Shown here: one piece after another, positions 44,445-52,552 of the stretch
How positions within the stretch are numbered: position 1 is the stretch's first letter
Layout: each line of letters begins with the position of its first letter
Assembly (NCBI RefSeq): GCF_965229915.1
Contig: NZ_CBDDJZ010000001.1
Location: 2,604,001 to 2,668,000 of the forward strand
From: Marinoscillum sp965229915
Lineage (GTDB): Bacteria > Bacteroidota > Bacteroidia > Cytophagales > Cyclobacteriaceae
Length of the DNA: 64,000 bases
Direction: 5' to 3'
Notes under the pieces: generated by a model
Seen by the model: only the letters and a program-made list of their open reading frames with translations
The model's database searches: none
What the model was told of the DNA's origin: nothing
Made by a program: the position numbers and the translations under genes

Positions 44445-45542
44445 ATGACGTCATACATTTCTTCGATCGGAACAGCCGTACCACCCAATCGGGTCAGTCA
44501 ACACCAAATCAGTGAATTCATGGTGCGACATCTGGGCCATTCAGAAGAAGTAAGCAAAATGATTCAGTTACTCTATCGGGCCAGTGGAATTAACTATCGT
44601 CATTCGGTAATTGAAGATTTTGGTAGAGAAATAGGGAACTACTCTTTCTTTCCCAATAACCAGGAGCTTGAGCCGTTTCCATCAGTCTCCGTGCGTATGA
44701 ACCTCTATAAGCAAAACGCAGTAGAGTTGGCTATCAATGCCATTCATGACTGCATCTCTTTGAATGAGGCAAGACAGATCACACATCTGGTCACGGTTTC
44801 CTGCACTGGGATGTACGCCCCAGGTATAGATATCGAGATCATCGAAAGGCTTGGTCTAAGTACAAACATTCAGAGGACTTCCATCAATTTTATGGGCTGC
44901 TATGCTGCATTCAATGCGCTGAAAGTAGCCGATGCTTTGATTAAATCTCAACCAGATAGCAAGGTCTTACTAGTGGCGGTGGAGCTGTGTAGCATCCATC
45001 TGCTGAAGAATACATCCGAAGATAGCCTCCTGTCAAATGCCCTTTTTGGAGATGGTGCTGCTGCAGTTTACCTCACCGGCAACCCATCTGGGATTTCCTT
45101 GGAACTCGCTTCCTTCTATACCGACATTGACTCACGTGGCAAAGATGCCATGGCCTGGCACATTAGTGATTTCGGCTTTGAAATGACTCTATCCAGTGAA
45201 GTACCAAACGTGATCAAAGAGGGCATCGGTGAGCTCACCAGAAAACTCCTTGATAAAATTGGTTTGAAAGTACGGGACATAGCGCATTTTGCCATACACC
45301 CGGGAGGTAAGCGCATACTTCAGGTAATCGAAGAAGAATTGGCGCTATCCAAAGCGCAAAACGAACCGGCTTACCAGATTTTGAAAAACTTTGGCAACAT
45401 GAGTTCGCCTACAGTATTATTTGTAATCAAGGCTATCATGGAGCAACTGACCACCGCCAACAGTGGAGAGAATATCCTCAGTTTTGCGTTTGGGCCCGGC
45501 CTTACTCTAGAAAGTATGCTCCTTAAAGTTCATACCAGATGA
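44445..45542 (+). CDS. Type III polyketide synthase (chalcone/stilbene-synthase family)
   Basis: From ATG 44445 this is 365 residues, the normal size. The thiolase-fold catalytic triad is visible: Cys152 in NFMGCYAAFNALK, His285 in FAIHPGGKR and Asn318 in NFGNMSSPTV. Such enzymes extend a starter acyl-CoA with malonyl-CoA and cyclise the chain to pyrones, resorcinols or phloroglucinols. The starter unit is not readable. A GTG start at 44397 is possible but would leave no room for a promoter. It overlaps the methyltransferase start by four bases. Confidence 0.95.
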   Translation: MTSYISSIGTAVPPNRVSQHQISEFMVRHLGHSEEVSKMIQLLYRASGINYRHSVIEDFGREIGNYSFFPNNQELEPFPSVSVRMNLYKQNAVELAINAIHDCISLNEARQITHLVTVSCTGMYAPGIDIEIIERLGLSTNIQRTSINFMGCYAAFNALKVADALIKSQPDSKVLLVAVELCSIHLLKNTSEDSLLSNALFGDGAAAVYLTGNPSGISLELASFYTDIDSRGKDAMAWHISDFGFEMTLSSEVPNVIKEGIGELTRKLLDKIGLKVRDIAHFAIHPGGKRILQVIEEELALSKAQNEPAYQILKNFGNMSSPTVLFVIKAIMEQLTTANSGENILSFAFGPGLTLESMLLKVHTR

Positions 45543-46228
45543 ACCTACAGCAGCGATCGGAAGAACTAGAGATTATGGATGACCTGAATATATCAGGTGA
45601 TGTGGTTCCACAAACGCTTCATGAACTAGATGTAATCAATCGTTTGCTCGGTGGCAATCAAATTAGTCTGTCTGCCTTTCGAAGTGTGATCAAAAAAGGG
45701 CCAGTCCGATCACTAGTGGATCTGGGCTGTGGAAGCGGCGATATCCTCATTCATATGAGTCGTATTAGTCCTAATACTGAGTTTACGGGTATTGATGCCA
45801 ACAAACACATCATCGATTATGCCTCCAATCACACCAGGCAATTTGACACTGTTCATACTGTGTGCGAAAACATTTTTTCGGATAGTTTCAAAGAAAGGAC
45901 TTATGATGTCATCCATTGCTGTCTGTTCTTACATCACTTTACAAAAGAGGAATTAATCCAGCTCTTTACCCAATTCAAATCACAAGCCCAAAAGGCTGTT
46001 ATCGTTAACGATCTGCATCGACATTTTTTGGCTTATCACTCTATCAAGTGGATTACCAGGCTTTTTTCAAAATCCTATATGGTCAGAAATGATGCCGCTG
46101 TATCCGTGGCAAGAGGGTTCAAACGCAAAGAACTGGAAGAAATTCTCACTGCTGCGGGTATTGGTAACTATTCACTCAAGTGGAAGTGGGCCTTTCGTTG
46201 GAAATTGATCATCCAAATCAGCGAATAG
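45539..46228 (+). CDS. Class I SAM-dependent methyltransferase of the type III PKS cluster
   Basis: This 229-residue protein has motif I VDLGCGSGDILIHMSR, the acidic loop FTGIDANKHIIDYA, and DVIHCCLFLHHFTKEELIQLF, as in O- or C-methyltransferases of polyketide pathways. The four-base overlap with the PKS gene means they are coupled, so the PKS product is the most likely substrate. It lacks a membrane domain, unlike the isoprenylcysteine-methyltransferase-like partners of some Bacillus and Streptomyces type III PKSs. Confidence 0.92.
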   Translation: MNLQQRSEELEIMDDLNISGDVVPQTLHELDVINRLLGGNQISLSAFRSVIKKGPVRSLVDLGCGSGDILIHMSRISPNTEFTGIDANKHIIDYASNHTRQFDTVHTVCENIFSDSFKERTYDVIHCCLFLHHFTKEELIQLFTQFKSQAQKAVIVNDLHRHFLAYHSIKWITRLFSKSYMVRNDAAVSVARGFKRKELEEILTAAGIGNYSLKWKWAFRWKLIIQISE

Positions 46229-46254
46229 ATTAATCGAGTCTTATGCTCGATAAC

Positions 46255-46466
46255 CTGGAAAGCAAGAAGGCCGTCAGGTTGAATACCTGCCGGCCCTCCA
46301 AAAAATCTATGCCTTTGCTACCACTTTCTGAATCTATCTACAGGGCATCCTGAATAGTGCTTTAGCAAGGCTTATAAGGGGCACGGCCACATTGTATGCA
46401 GTGTGCTTACCTGCTCCATCAGAGATGAAACAGGTCTCTGGTTGAGGTCCCCAGTCTTTCGACGTA
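46255..46466 (-). ncRNA. Candidate structured small RNA, family unknown
   Basis: This segment lies between convergent genes and folds strongly. Read on the minus strand it has a GAAA-tetraloop hairpin GTC-GAAA-GAC (46463-46454) and a domain closed by GGGG/CCCC (46452-46449 with 46381-46378) containing a CAGAGA/TCTCTG helix. A long stem-loop at 46371-46311 (GCCTTGCTA / TAGCAAAGGC) encloses CACT/AGTG and CAGG/CCTG helices. At the end, an 11-bp stem with one mismatch (46295-46269) is followed by TTCTTGCTTT, terminator-like. A -7 box TAGTTTTG precedes it. I could not match it to 6S, tmRNA, RNase P or SRP RNA. The strand is inferred. Confidence 0.45.
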
Positions 46467-46469
46467 AGC

Positions 46470-46477
46470 CAAAACTA
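46470..46477 (-). promoter_or_regulatory. Putative -7 box of the candidate small RNA
   Basis: On the minus strand this is TAGTTTTG, a TAnnTTTG match, directly upstream of the structured segment. No TTG at the usual -33 spacing was found. Confidence 0.4.
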
Positions 46478-46495
46478 AAAATTTAACGGTAATAC

Positions 46496-46541
46496 ATGGT
46501 ACTATTTCAATATTATTTTTAAATATACCATTATTATGGTA
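46496..46541. promoter_or_regulatory. Inverted/direct ATGGTA repeats upstream of the candidate small RNA
   Basis: TACCAT-TATT-ATGGTA (46526-46541) is a perfect 6-bp inverted repeat, and a third ATGGTA lies at 46496-46501, exactly 40 bases from the second. The surrounding DNA is very AT-rich. It could be an operator for the small RNA promoter or a weak hairpin after the giant gene. Confidence 0.3.
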
Positions 46542-46562
46542 GTCTGATCTACTCTTAATGGG

Positions 46563-49500
46563 TTAGTGTTTCACCACCAGTTTAGTGGAAATCACCCGGT
46601 TTCGATGCGTGATATCTACTACGTTTAGGAAATAAACTCCATTCCTTACTTCAGAGCAGTCCCATTCGATAGGTTCGTTGTTCTCCGAACTATAGGTGGT
46701 GCGGTACAGCTCTCGTCCATTTAGGTCCAGTACCCGTATTAGGTGTCCGTCCAGTAGATCCGGTAATTCAAATACCATGCGTTCACTTGCCGGGTTAGGA
46801 TAGGCAAACACCTCAGGCTTCCAGCCTATGGCCAGCAGATTGGTTCGTTCTACGAAGATTCCGTCCTCAGTCACAGTAGCCTGGAGTACAATGGTATTAT
46901 TGGTGGTCCCAGCTTCTCCGATTTCGAACTCTACATAAGAGTCAGGGTCCATCGGGATACCCGGGTACTCGATGTTGAATCGGTAAAGACCTGCAGGAAT
47001 ATTCTCAATAAGGAACCTTCCTTCATCGTCGGACTCCACATAAGCCACCAATTCAAATTCGCCATCTTCCTGATCGATCCTGCCCTTTGGCACAAATCGT
47101 CGTATTGAACAACCGGCTCTTTTTACCTTTCTTCTTGCATCGATTCTCCCATCGGTTTCATCCTCACCAAAGTCGGATTCCACACCTCCAGAGAGCGTTC
47201 CTGAACCGTCATCTGGTGTCAAAGGAGGAGGAATAACAGTCATTTGCATGGTGTCCTGTAACGCCTCTCGAAAAACCAAGGTGTCTGCCTCCTCCCATAA
47301 GAAGGTGTTTTTATAATAGGTAGGTAAATACTGATCTGGGTTAGACCGGATACCAATGAGGTAGTCTCCTAGTAGTAGGTTTTCAAACAGGACATACCCC
47401 TCTGTGAAACTTAAGCCATCAGGATCACCTCCACCAGATGCCAATCGCGGGATAGAGTCAAAAGGCAATTTAGGTCCTCGGTTTCGAAGAGCATATGCTG
47501 CTCCTTCAGCTAATAATTCGTCTCCACCATACACAGCGATCTCCAGATTGGCCGTAGCCCACAGTTGTACTGGAGCAGTTTCTAGTGTCAAGCCTGGCAA
47601 CAACTCATTGGTGACGGTTAATTTGAAGCTGCCCATGTTGTCATAGTCCAATGACTCTACTAGATAGAATGCGCTCGTTCCTGTCTCCAGGTCATTAAAC
47701 TGCCTGTCAAACGTGTTGAAATTATCCACACTCCATTGGTACTGATTTTGTTCTCCTCCTATGCTCGATTGAAAAGTATAAGAAGAGCCTTTCGGCAAAG
47801 CAAGGCTATCGGTCTGGCCGATTATCGCTTGTGGAGCATAGTCATCAGATGTGCCAAATAATGCGGCATTACTTTCCAGATCTCCAAAATCCAACTGATT
47901 ATTAGCAACATTCACTGTGTTTAATGCCTGCAAAGAAGTAAGGGTAGGTATACCAGAAAGAAGGTTGTCTGAAAGATTCAGCACGATCAATGAATCCAAC
48001 TGCAACACAGTAGTGGTTAGACTCCCTTCCATACCTTTTTCTGCAAGATTCAGCACTGTGATTCTTCCGTCCTCTACAGCCAGCTCACTGCGATCTGCCA
48101 GACTCAGCGTGTTCCAGTCAGCAGCTGTATTAGCCCATGTCTCCCCATTCATTTCCACATAAATGTTGGCAACTGCAATGGAGTCCTGCTCCAGTGGGGT
48201 GTATTGAGCCAACACATTGGGCACCGACTGCCCCGGATTTAGGTTGGCTTCTGCATCCTCCGCGGTAAAGTACACATCGTAAAGAGCCATCCGCTCAAAT
48301 GACGCAGTGACCATTTCTGAGATGGTCTGATCTGTGGTTTCATAAGAGAATGATCCAATGGCTACTTGTCCTGTAAGTGCGGCACCTCCACTGGCAGCAT
48401 CTTTTACCTGAGTGGCAGTCGGTAGGCTGTTCCCATCTTCAAGCACGACCATGTATATGCTTCCAACTTCATTCAGCTGATAGGTGGCTGTCAATTCATC
48501 ACCGACAATAGCCACAGATAGTTCTTGAAATGCAGGCGCAGTATTTGGCTCGTTGATTGCAAATACAGCATCAGAAGTATCCCCAACGGAGTATCCAGCA
48601 ACTGTAGCTCGTATAAGTGCAGATGTGGTCACTGGCTGGGTAACAGTCCATGAAAAGGAAGAATCTCCATAGGTGTACAAAGCGGCTTCTGAAAGAGTAT
48701 AAGGGAATGACGAACCACCGTCAATGCTCAAGTCGATGGTAATGATATCTGTCGTGTCTAAATCGGTCACCTCAAATGCAATATCATAAGTCTCATTCTG
48801 AACCCACTGTTCGCCCCCGTTTGGACTGGTCAAGGTTAGCGATCTGTTGACCACACCAATTGTAAATACGGAATCAGAGGTGTCACTCAGGTTCTGTGTC
48901 GTGTTTTGTACCAAGATCAGGGCATTTGCTGTTGGTGTATTGTCAACTGTCCAGGCAAACGTATTGTCACCATATGTAGTACCTGCAATACCGGATGACA
49001 AGGCGCTGTACGTTTGACCTCCATCCGTGCTGAGACTAATGGTCACCTCATCCGTGCTGACCCACTGAGCAGCATCCCATGTCACCACTTCGGTAGTTCC
49101 CACTTCTACAAACTCACCCCCGTTAGGACTAGTCACAGTTACAGATGGTTCGATAAATTCCTGTATGGTGAAAAATGCATCACTTACATCCTCTACTCCC
49201 TGAGTGGTATTGGCCACTTTGATCAATGCGCTGGTACTCACACTATCCGGAACGGTCCAGGTGTAAGATTGTCCTAATTGGGATGAGATGTCTTTGATGA
49301 TCAGTGCATAAGGACCATCATCTACGGACAAACTCACAGCAATACTATCGGTGTCCTCAATATTTGCTTCGGTCCAGGAGATTGTCACTTCATCACCTAC
49401 CGTGTATGTAGCTCCGCCATTAGGTGTAGTGACAGTGATGATCGGTGACAGGTTAGACATGGCTCCAGATATCTGCCACAATGAAGTAGTATTACTACCA

Positions 49501-52328
49501 GAAGGTCCAGTCCAAGTTCCTTCCAGATTATACAATCCTCTGTCTGGAAGGTAATCACCACTTTGCAGATCAAATCGGTAATAAGCCAGTAGGTTTTCGG
49601 AGTTCTCTGGTACAGTAGTAGAAATGAATTCCTGTATTTCTGTAAGTGTACGAGCATCACTCCAAAACCGAAGCTCATCCAGCTCTCCGGCAAAGTAAAA
49701 CGAACTACCAGAAGGCTGCTGACCAATGGTCATAGGTATCGTACTTTGGAGATTTCGTGATCCCAGACCCGACTGAGAGGCCTCCAATGCTCCGTTTAAA
49801 TAGATAGAAGCTGAGTCTCCTGCTCGTACCAGCGCCATATGGTACCAGGTATCTGTTTCTACAGAAGTAGTAGAGGTCAGATCTGGGCTATTGCTACCTA
49901 TGTATGCAGCTATGGTACCGTCTGTTTGTACGTAAATCCCTTGAGAACCTGAGGTTGATCCATTAAAGTCTGAAACAATAATTCTACTGGAACTCAAATC
50001 TGCTATTTTAAACCAGGCTTCAATGGTATACGCATCTGTACCAAAGTCAAAGGCTTGTGCACTGTCCAGAGTCACCTTGTCATCGGTGCCATCAAAGCTC
50101 AGTGATCGCCCGGGAGGAATGTAATTGGTACCATAACGCGGCTCTGATGCAGTAGTCAACGTAGCGTTTACTGCTACCACCCGCCACCAAAAACCAGCAT
50201 TGCTACCGATGGTTGATGTGGTGTATTGTGTTGAGTTCACCGCCAGGTTATTGGCGTAATTGGTCCAGGTCTGTCTGTCAGCAGAATATTGCACCCGATA
50301 GCTCGTTTCGGAGGTGTCATTGTCTACCCAGTGTAGCGTCAGGGTACTGTTTGTATTCTCTATCACATAAAGATCTGTAGGTGCTAATGGTGGTGCCGCA
50401 ATCGAAAAGTTCGCGTCACTCACATCAGTGATACTTTGTGTGGAATTGGTAATTCGGACCAGCCCTTGAGAGGTCACTGTATTCGGTACAGTCCAGGTGT
50501 AAGTGTTTCCAGTCAGATCTGAATAAGCTCCATCGAAAATAGTCGTGTAGTTTGTTCCATTGTCTGTGGAGTAGTCAATGACCACATTGTCAGTGCCTGG
50601 CCAGGTAGACCCGAGCGACCAGCCAATCTCCTGTGAACTCCCCACGGGCAATACCTCTCCTCCATTGGGATAATACAAAGAAGCTGCCGGACAAGTAGCG
50701 CATATTGTAAACGATAAGGTGGTGTCAGCAATATTGCGGGAAGTATTTCGTACGATCAACTTAGCCGAGGTACTTTCCACTGCTGGTACCGTCCAGTTAT
50801 AGGTACTGCTGTCTCCATTATTGGTAAAAAAGCTATGGTTGAAGCTATTGATGTTGACAGAAGTCGCTCCACCATCAAGGCTATACCGCAGATTAAAAGC
50901 ATCATTGGTACCAAGGTCGGCGTTGAGCCACGTGATTGGCAATACCGAACCCTGGAGTACGTACTGCCCATTTACTGGAGAAAGGATATCCACTGTAGGC
51001 TCGAAGTATACCCTTATAGCCGAGCTAGTATCTGAAATATTTCTGCTGGTGTTCCGCACAATGAAGGTAATGTCCTGATCCAGATTGGTCCCAAAGTCAG
51101 GAAGGGTCCAGGTGTAGGTAGATGAGTCTCCATTGTTGGTAAAAAAGCTATGGTTGAAGCTATTGATATTCACGGAAGTCACTCCGCCATCCAGACTATA
51201 CCGCAGGTTGAATGCATCGTTGGTTCCCAGGTCAGCATTGAGCCAGGTAATATCGATCGTTTCGAAAAACTTCCGCTCTTCTGTCCCCTCAGGTGACAAG
51301 ATGCTCACATCCGGCTCAAAGTATACCCTAATAGCTGAACTGGTGTCTGAGATATTTCGGCTGGTGTTCCGTACAATGAAAGTAATGTCCTGGTCCAGAT
51401 TGGTCCCAAAGTCAGGAAGCGTCCAGGTGTAGGTAGATGAGTCTCCATTGTTGGTAAAGAAGCTATGGTTGAAGCTATTGATATTCACGGAAGTAACTCC
51501 ACCATCCAAGCTGTACCGCAGGTTGAATGCATCGTTGGTTCCCAGATCGGCATTCAGCCAGGTAATGTCAATCGTCTCGAAAAACTTCCGCTCTTCGGTC
51601 CCCTCAGGTGACAAGATGTTCACATCAGGCTCAAAGTAGACACGTATTGCCGAACTGGTGTCAGAAATATTTCTGCTGGTGTTACGCACAATAAAGGTAA
51701 TGTCCTGGTCCAGATTGGTCCCAAAGTCAGGAAGTGTCCAGGTGTAGGTAGACGAGTCTCCATTGTTGGTAAAAAAGCTATGGTTGAAGCTATTGATATT
51801 CACGGAAGTCACTCCACCATCCAGGCTGTAACGCAGGTTGAATGCATCGTTGGTTCCCAGGTCGGCATTGAGCCAGGTAATATCGATCGTCTCGAAAAAC
51901 TTGCGCTCTTCGGTCCCCTCAGGTGACAAGATGCTCACGTCTGGTTCAAAATAAACGCGCATGGCAGCACTAGTATCCGCAACACCTGCTGTGGTATTTC
52001 GCACGATAAACTGGATGTTTTGATCAAGATTCGTCCCAAAGTCTGGCAGTGTCCAGGTGTAGGTAGACGTACTACCGCTGTTGGTAAATGAGGAATGATT
52101 GAAGGAGTTGATATTGACAGAGGTGACACCACCATCCAGACTGTAGCGGATGTTAAATGCATCATTTGCCCCCAGGTCGCCGTTTTCCCAGGTGATATCA
52201 ATCGTCTCAAAAAACTTCAGCTCTTCACTACCTGAAGGTGAAGTGATAGCAACAGATGCCTGAGCGAATACGAATGTGGCTGAAAGGGTTAAAACAGCGG
52301 CGAATACTATATGTGTTAGCGACTTCAT
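46563..52328 (-). CDS. Giant T9SS-secreted multidomain surface protein (1921 aa)
   Basis: A signal peptide (residues 1-24) is followed by five ~105-residue Kre9/KNH-like beta domains (about 26-550; units 2-4 are nearly identical). A sixth such domain (about 550-650), an FN3-like domain (about 653-745) and a LamG/concanavalin-like domain (about 748-970: FDGTDDKVTLDSAQAFDFG) come next. Three more Kre9-like domains (about 975-1275), leucine-rich repeats (DSLIVLNLSDNLLSGIP) and a module with RIDARRKVKRAGCS and RFNIEYPGIPMDPDSYVEF follow. The T9SS type-A sorting domain (FAYPNPASERMVFELP, ending STKLVVKH) closes it. It is probably an adhesin or glycan-binding surface protein; no hydrolase domain is seen. 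Confidence 0.93.
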   Translation of the reverse strand: MKSLTHIVFAAVLTLSATFVFAQASVAITSPSGSEELKFFETIDITWENGDLGANDAFNIRYSLDGGVTSVNINSFNHSSFTNSGSTSTYTWTLPDFGTNLDQNIQFIVRNTTAGVADTSAAMRVYFEPDVSILSPEGTEERKFFETIDITWLNADLGTNDAFNLRYSLDGGVTSVNINSFNHSFFTNNGDSSTYTWTLPDFGTNLDQDITFIVRNTSRNISDTSSAIRVYFEPDVNILSPEGTEERKFFETIDITWLNADLGTNDAFNLRYSLDGGVTSVNINSFNHSFFTNNGDSSTYTWTLPDFGTNLDQDITFIVRNTSRNISDTSSAIRVYFEPDVSILSPEGTEERKFFETIDITWLNADLGTNDAFNLRYSLDGGVTSVNINSFNHSFFTNNGDSSTYTWTLPDFGTNLDQDITFIVRNTSRNISDTSSAIRVYFEPTVDILSPVNGQYVLQGSVLPITWLNADLGTNDAFNLRYSLDGGATSVNINSFNHSFFTNNGDSSTYNWTVPAVESTSAKLIVRNTSRNIADTTLSFTICATCPAASLYYPNGGEVLPVGSSQEIGWSLGSTWPGTDNVVIDYSTDNGTNYTTIFDGAYSDLTGNTYTWTVPNTVTSQGLVRITNSTQSITDVSDANFSIAAPPLAPTDLYVIENTNSTLTLHWVDNDTSETSYRVQYSADRQTWTNYANNLAVNSTQYTTSTIGSNAGFWWRVVAVNATLTTASEPRYGTNYIPPGRSLSFDGTDDKVTLDSAQAFDFGTDAYTIEAWFKIADLSSSRIIVSDFNGSTSGSQGIYVQTDGTIAAYIGSNSPDLTSTTSVETDTWYHMALVRAGDSASIYLNGALEASQSGLGSRNLQSTIPMTIGQQPSGSSFYFAGELDELRFWSDARTLTEIQEFISTTVPENSENLLAYYRFDLQSGDYLPDRGLYNLEGTWTGPSGSNTTSLWQISGAMSNLSPIITVTTPNGGATYTVGDEVTISWTEANIEDTDSIAVSLSVDDGPYALIIKDISSQLGQSYTWTVPDSVSTSALIKVANTTQGVEDVSDAFFTIQEFIEPSVTVTSPNGGEFVEVGTTEVVTWDAAQWVSTDEVTISLSTDGGQTYSALSSGIAGTTYGDNTFAWTVDNTPTANALILVQNTTQNLSDTSDSVFTIGVVNRSLTLTSPNGGEQWVQNETYDIAFEVTDLDTTDIITIDLSIDGGSSFPYTLSEAALYTYGDSSFSWTVTQPVTTSALIRATVAGYSVGDTSDAVFAINEPNTAPAFQELSVAIVGDELTATYQLNEVGSIYMVVLEDGNSLPTATQVKDAASGGAALTGQVAIGSFSYETTDQTISEMVTASFERMALYDVYFTAEDAEANLNPGQSVPNVLAQYTPLEQDSIAVANIYVEMNGETWANTAADWNTLSLADRSELAVEDGRITVLNLAEKGMEGSLTTTVLQLDSLIVLNLSDNLLSGIPTLTSLQALNTVNVANNQLDFGDLESNAALFGTSDDYAPQAIIGQTDSLALPKGSSYTFQSSIGGEQNQYQWSVDNFNTFDRQFNDLETGTSAFYLVESLDYDNMGSFKLTVTNELLPGLTLETAPVQLWATANLEIAVYGGDELLAEGAAYALRNRGPKLPFDSIPRLASGGGDPDGLSFTEGYVLFENLLLGDYLIGIRSNPDQYLPTYYKNTFLWEEADTLVFREALQDTMQMTVIPPPLTPDDGSGTLSGGVESDFGEDETDGRIDARRKVKRAGCSIRRFVPKGRIDQEDGEFELVAYVESDDEGRFLIENIPAGLYRFNIEYPGIPMDPDSYVEFEIGEAGTTNNTIVLQATVTEDGIFVERTNLLAIGWKPEVFAYPNPASERMVFELPDLLDGHLIRVLDLNGRELYRTTYSSENNEPIEWDCSEVRNGVYFLNVVDITHRNRVISTKLVVKH
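50994..51938 (-). repeat. Three tandem 315-bp near-identical repeats inside the giant surface gene
   Basis: Landmark sequences recur at exactly 315-base intervals (for example 51122, 51437, 51752). Encoded 105-residue units 2-4 are identical apart from one Ser/Asn position I could see, while the DNA differs at scattered silent sites. Diverged copies flank on both sides (50680-50993 and 51939-52253). Confidence 0.9.
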
Positions 52329-52552
52329 AGACAGTTTATTTCAAGTTGATAAAATTAGACCATCGAGAAAGTCACCGGAATACCCTGCTCACGGTATATG
52401 ACCTGCGTACTGCAAAGTATTTTCATTTAAATTGATGTGATTTGCCTAAGGAATTCGTGGATTCGTCCATCTAATTAGGAATAAGGCTGACAAAACTTTA
52501 TTTTGGAGTGTTTATTCTAGCTATTTTTATACGCCTACAAATAATTCAACAC
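52329..52552. other. Divergent intergenic region between giant surface gene and susC-like gene
   Basis: These 224 bases must contain both promoters. I see only one-mismatch -7 candidates (for example TTATTTTG near 52498-52505 for the susC-like gene) and no convincing operator. Confidence 0.4.

Noticed and set aside
46255..46466. Naming the structured segment 6S RNA or tmRNA
   Set aside because: 5' and 3' ends do not pair as in 6S RNA, and no tmRNA acceptor or tag-coding features were found.
50680..52253. Regularly spaced repeats as a CRISPR array
   Set aside because: Units are 315 bases, in frame, and encode protein domains of a surface protein; no spacer pattern.
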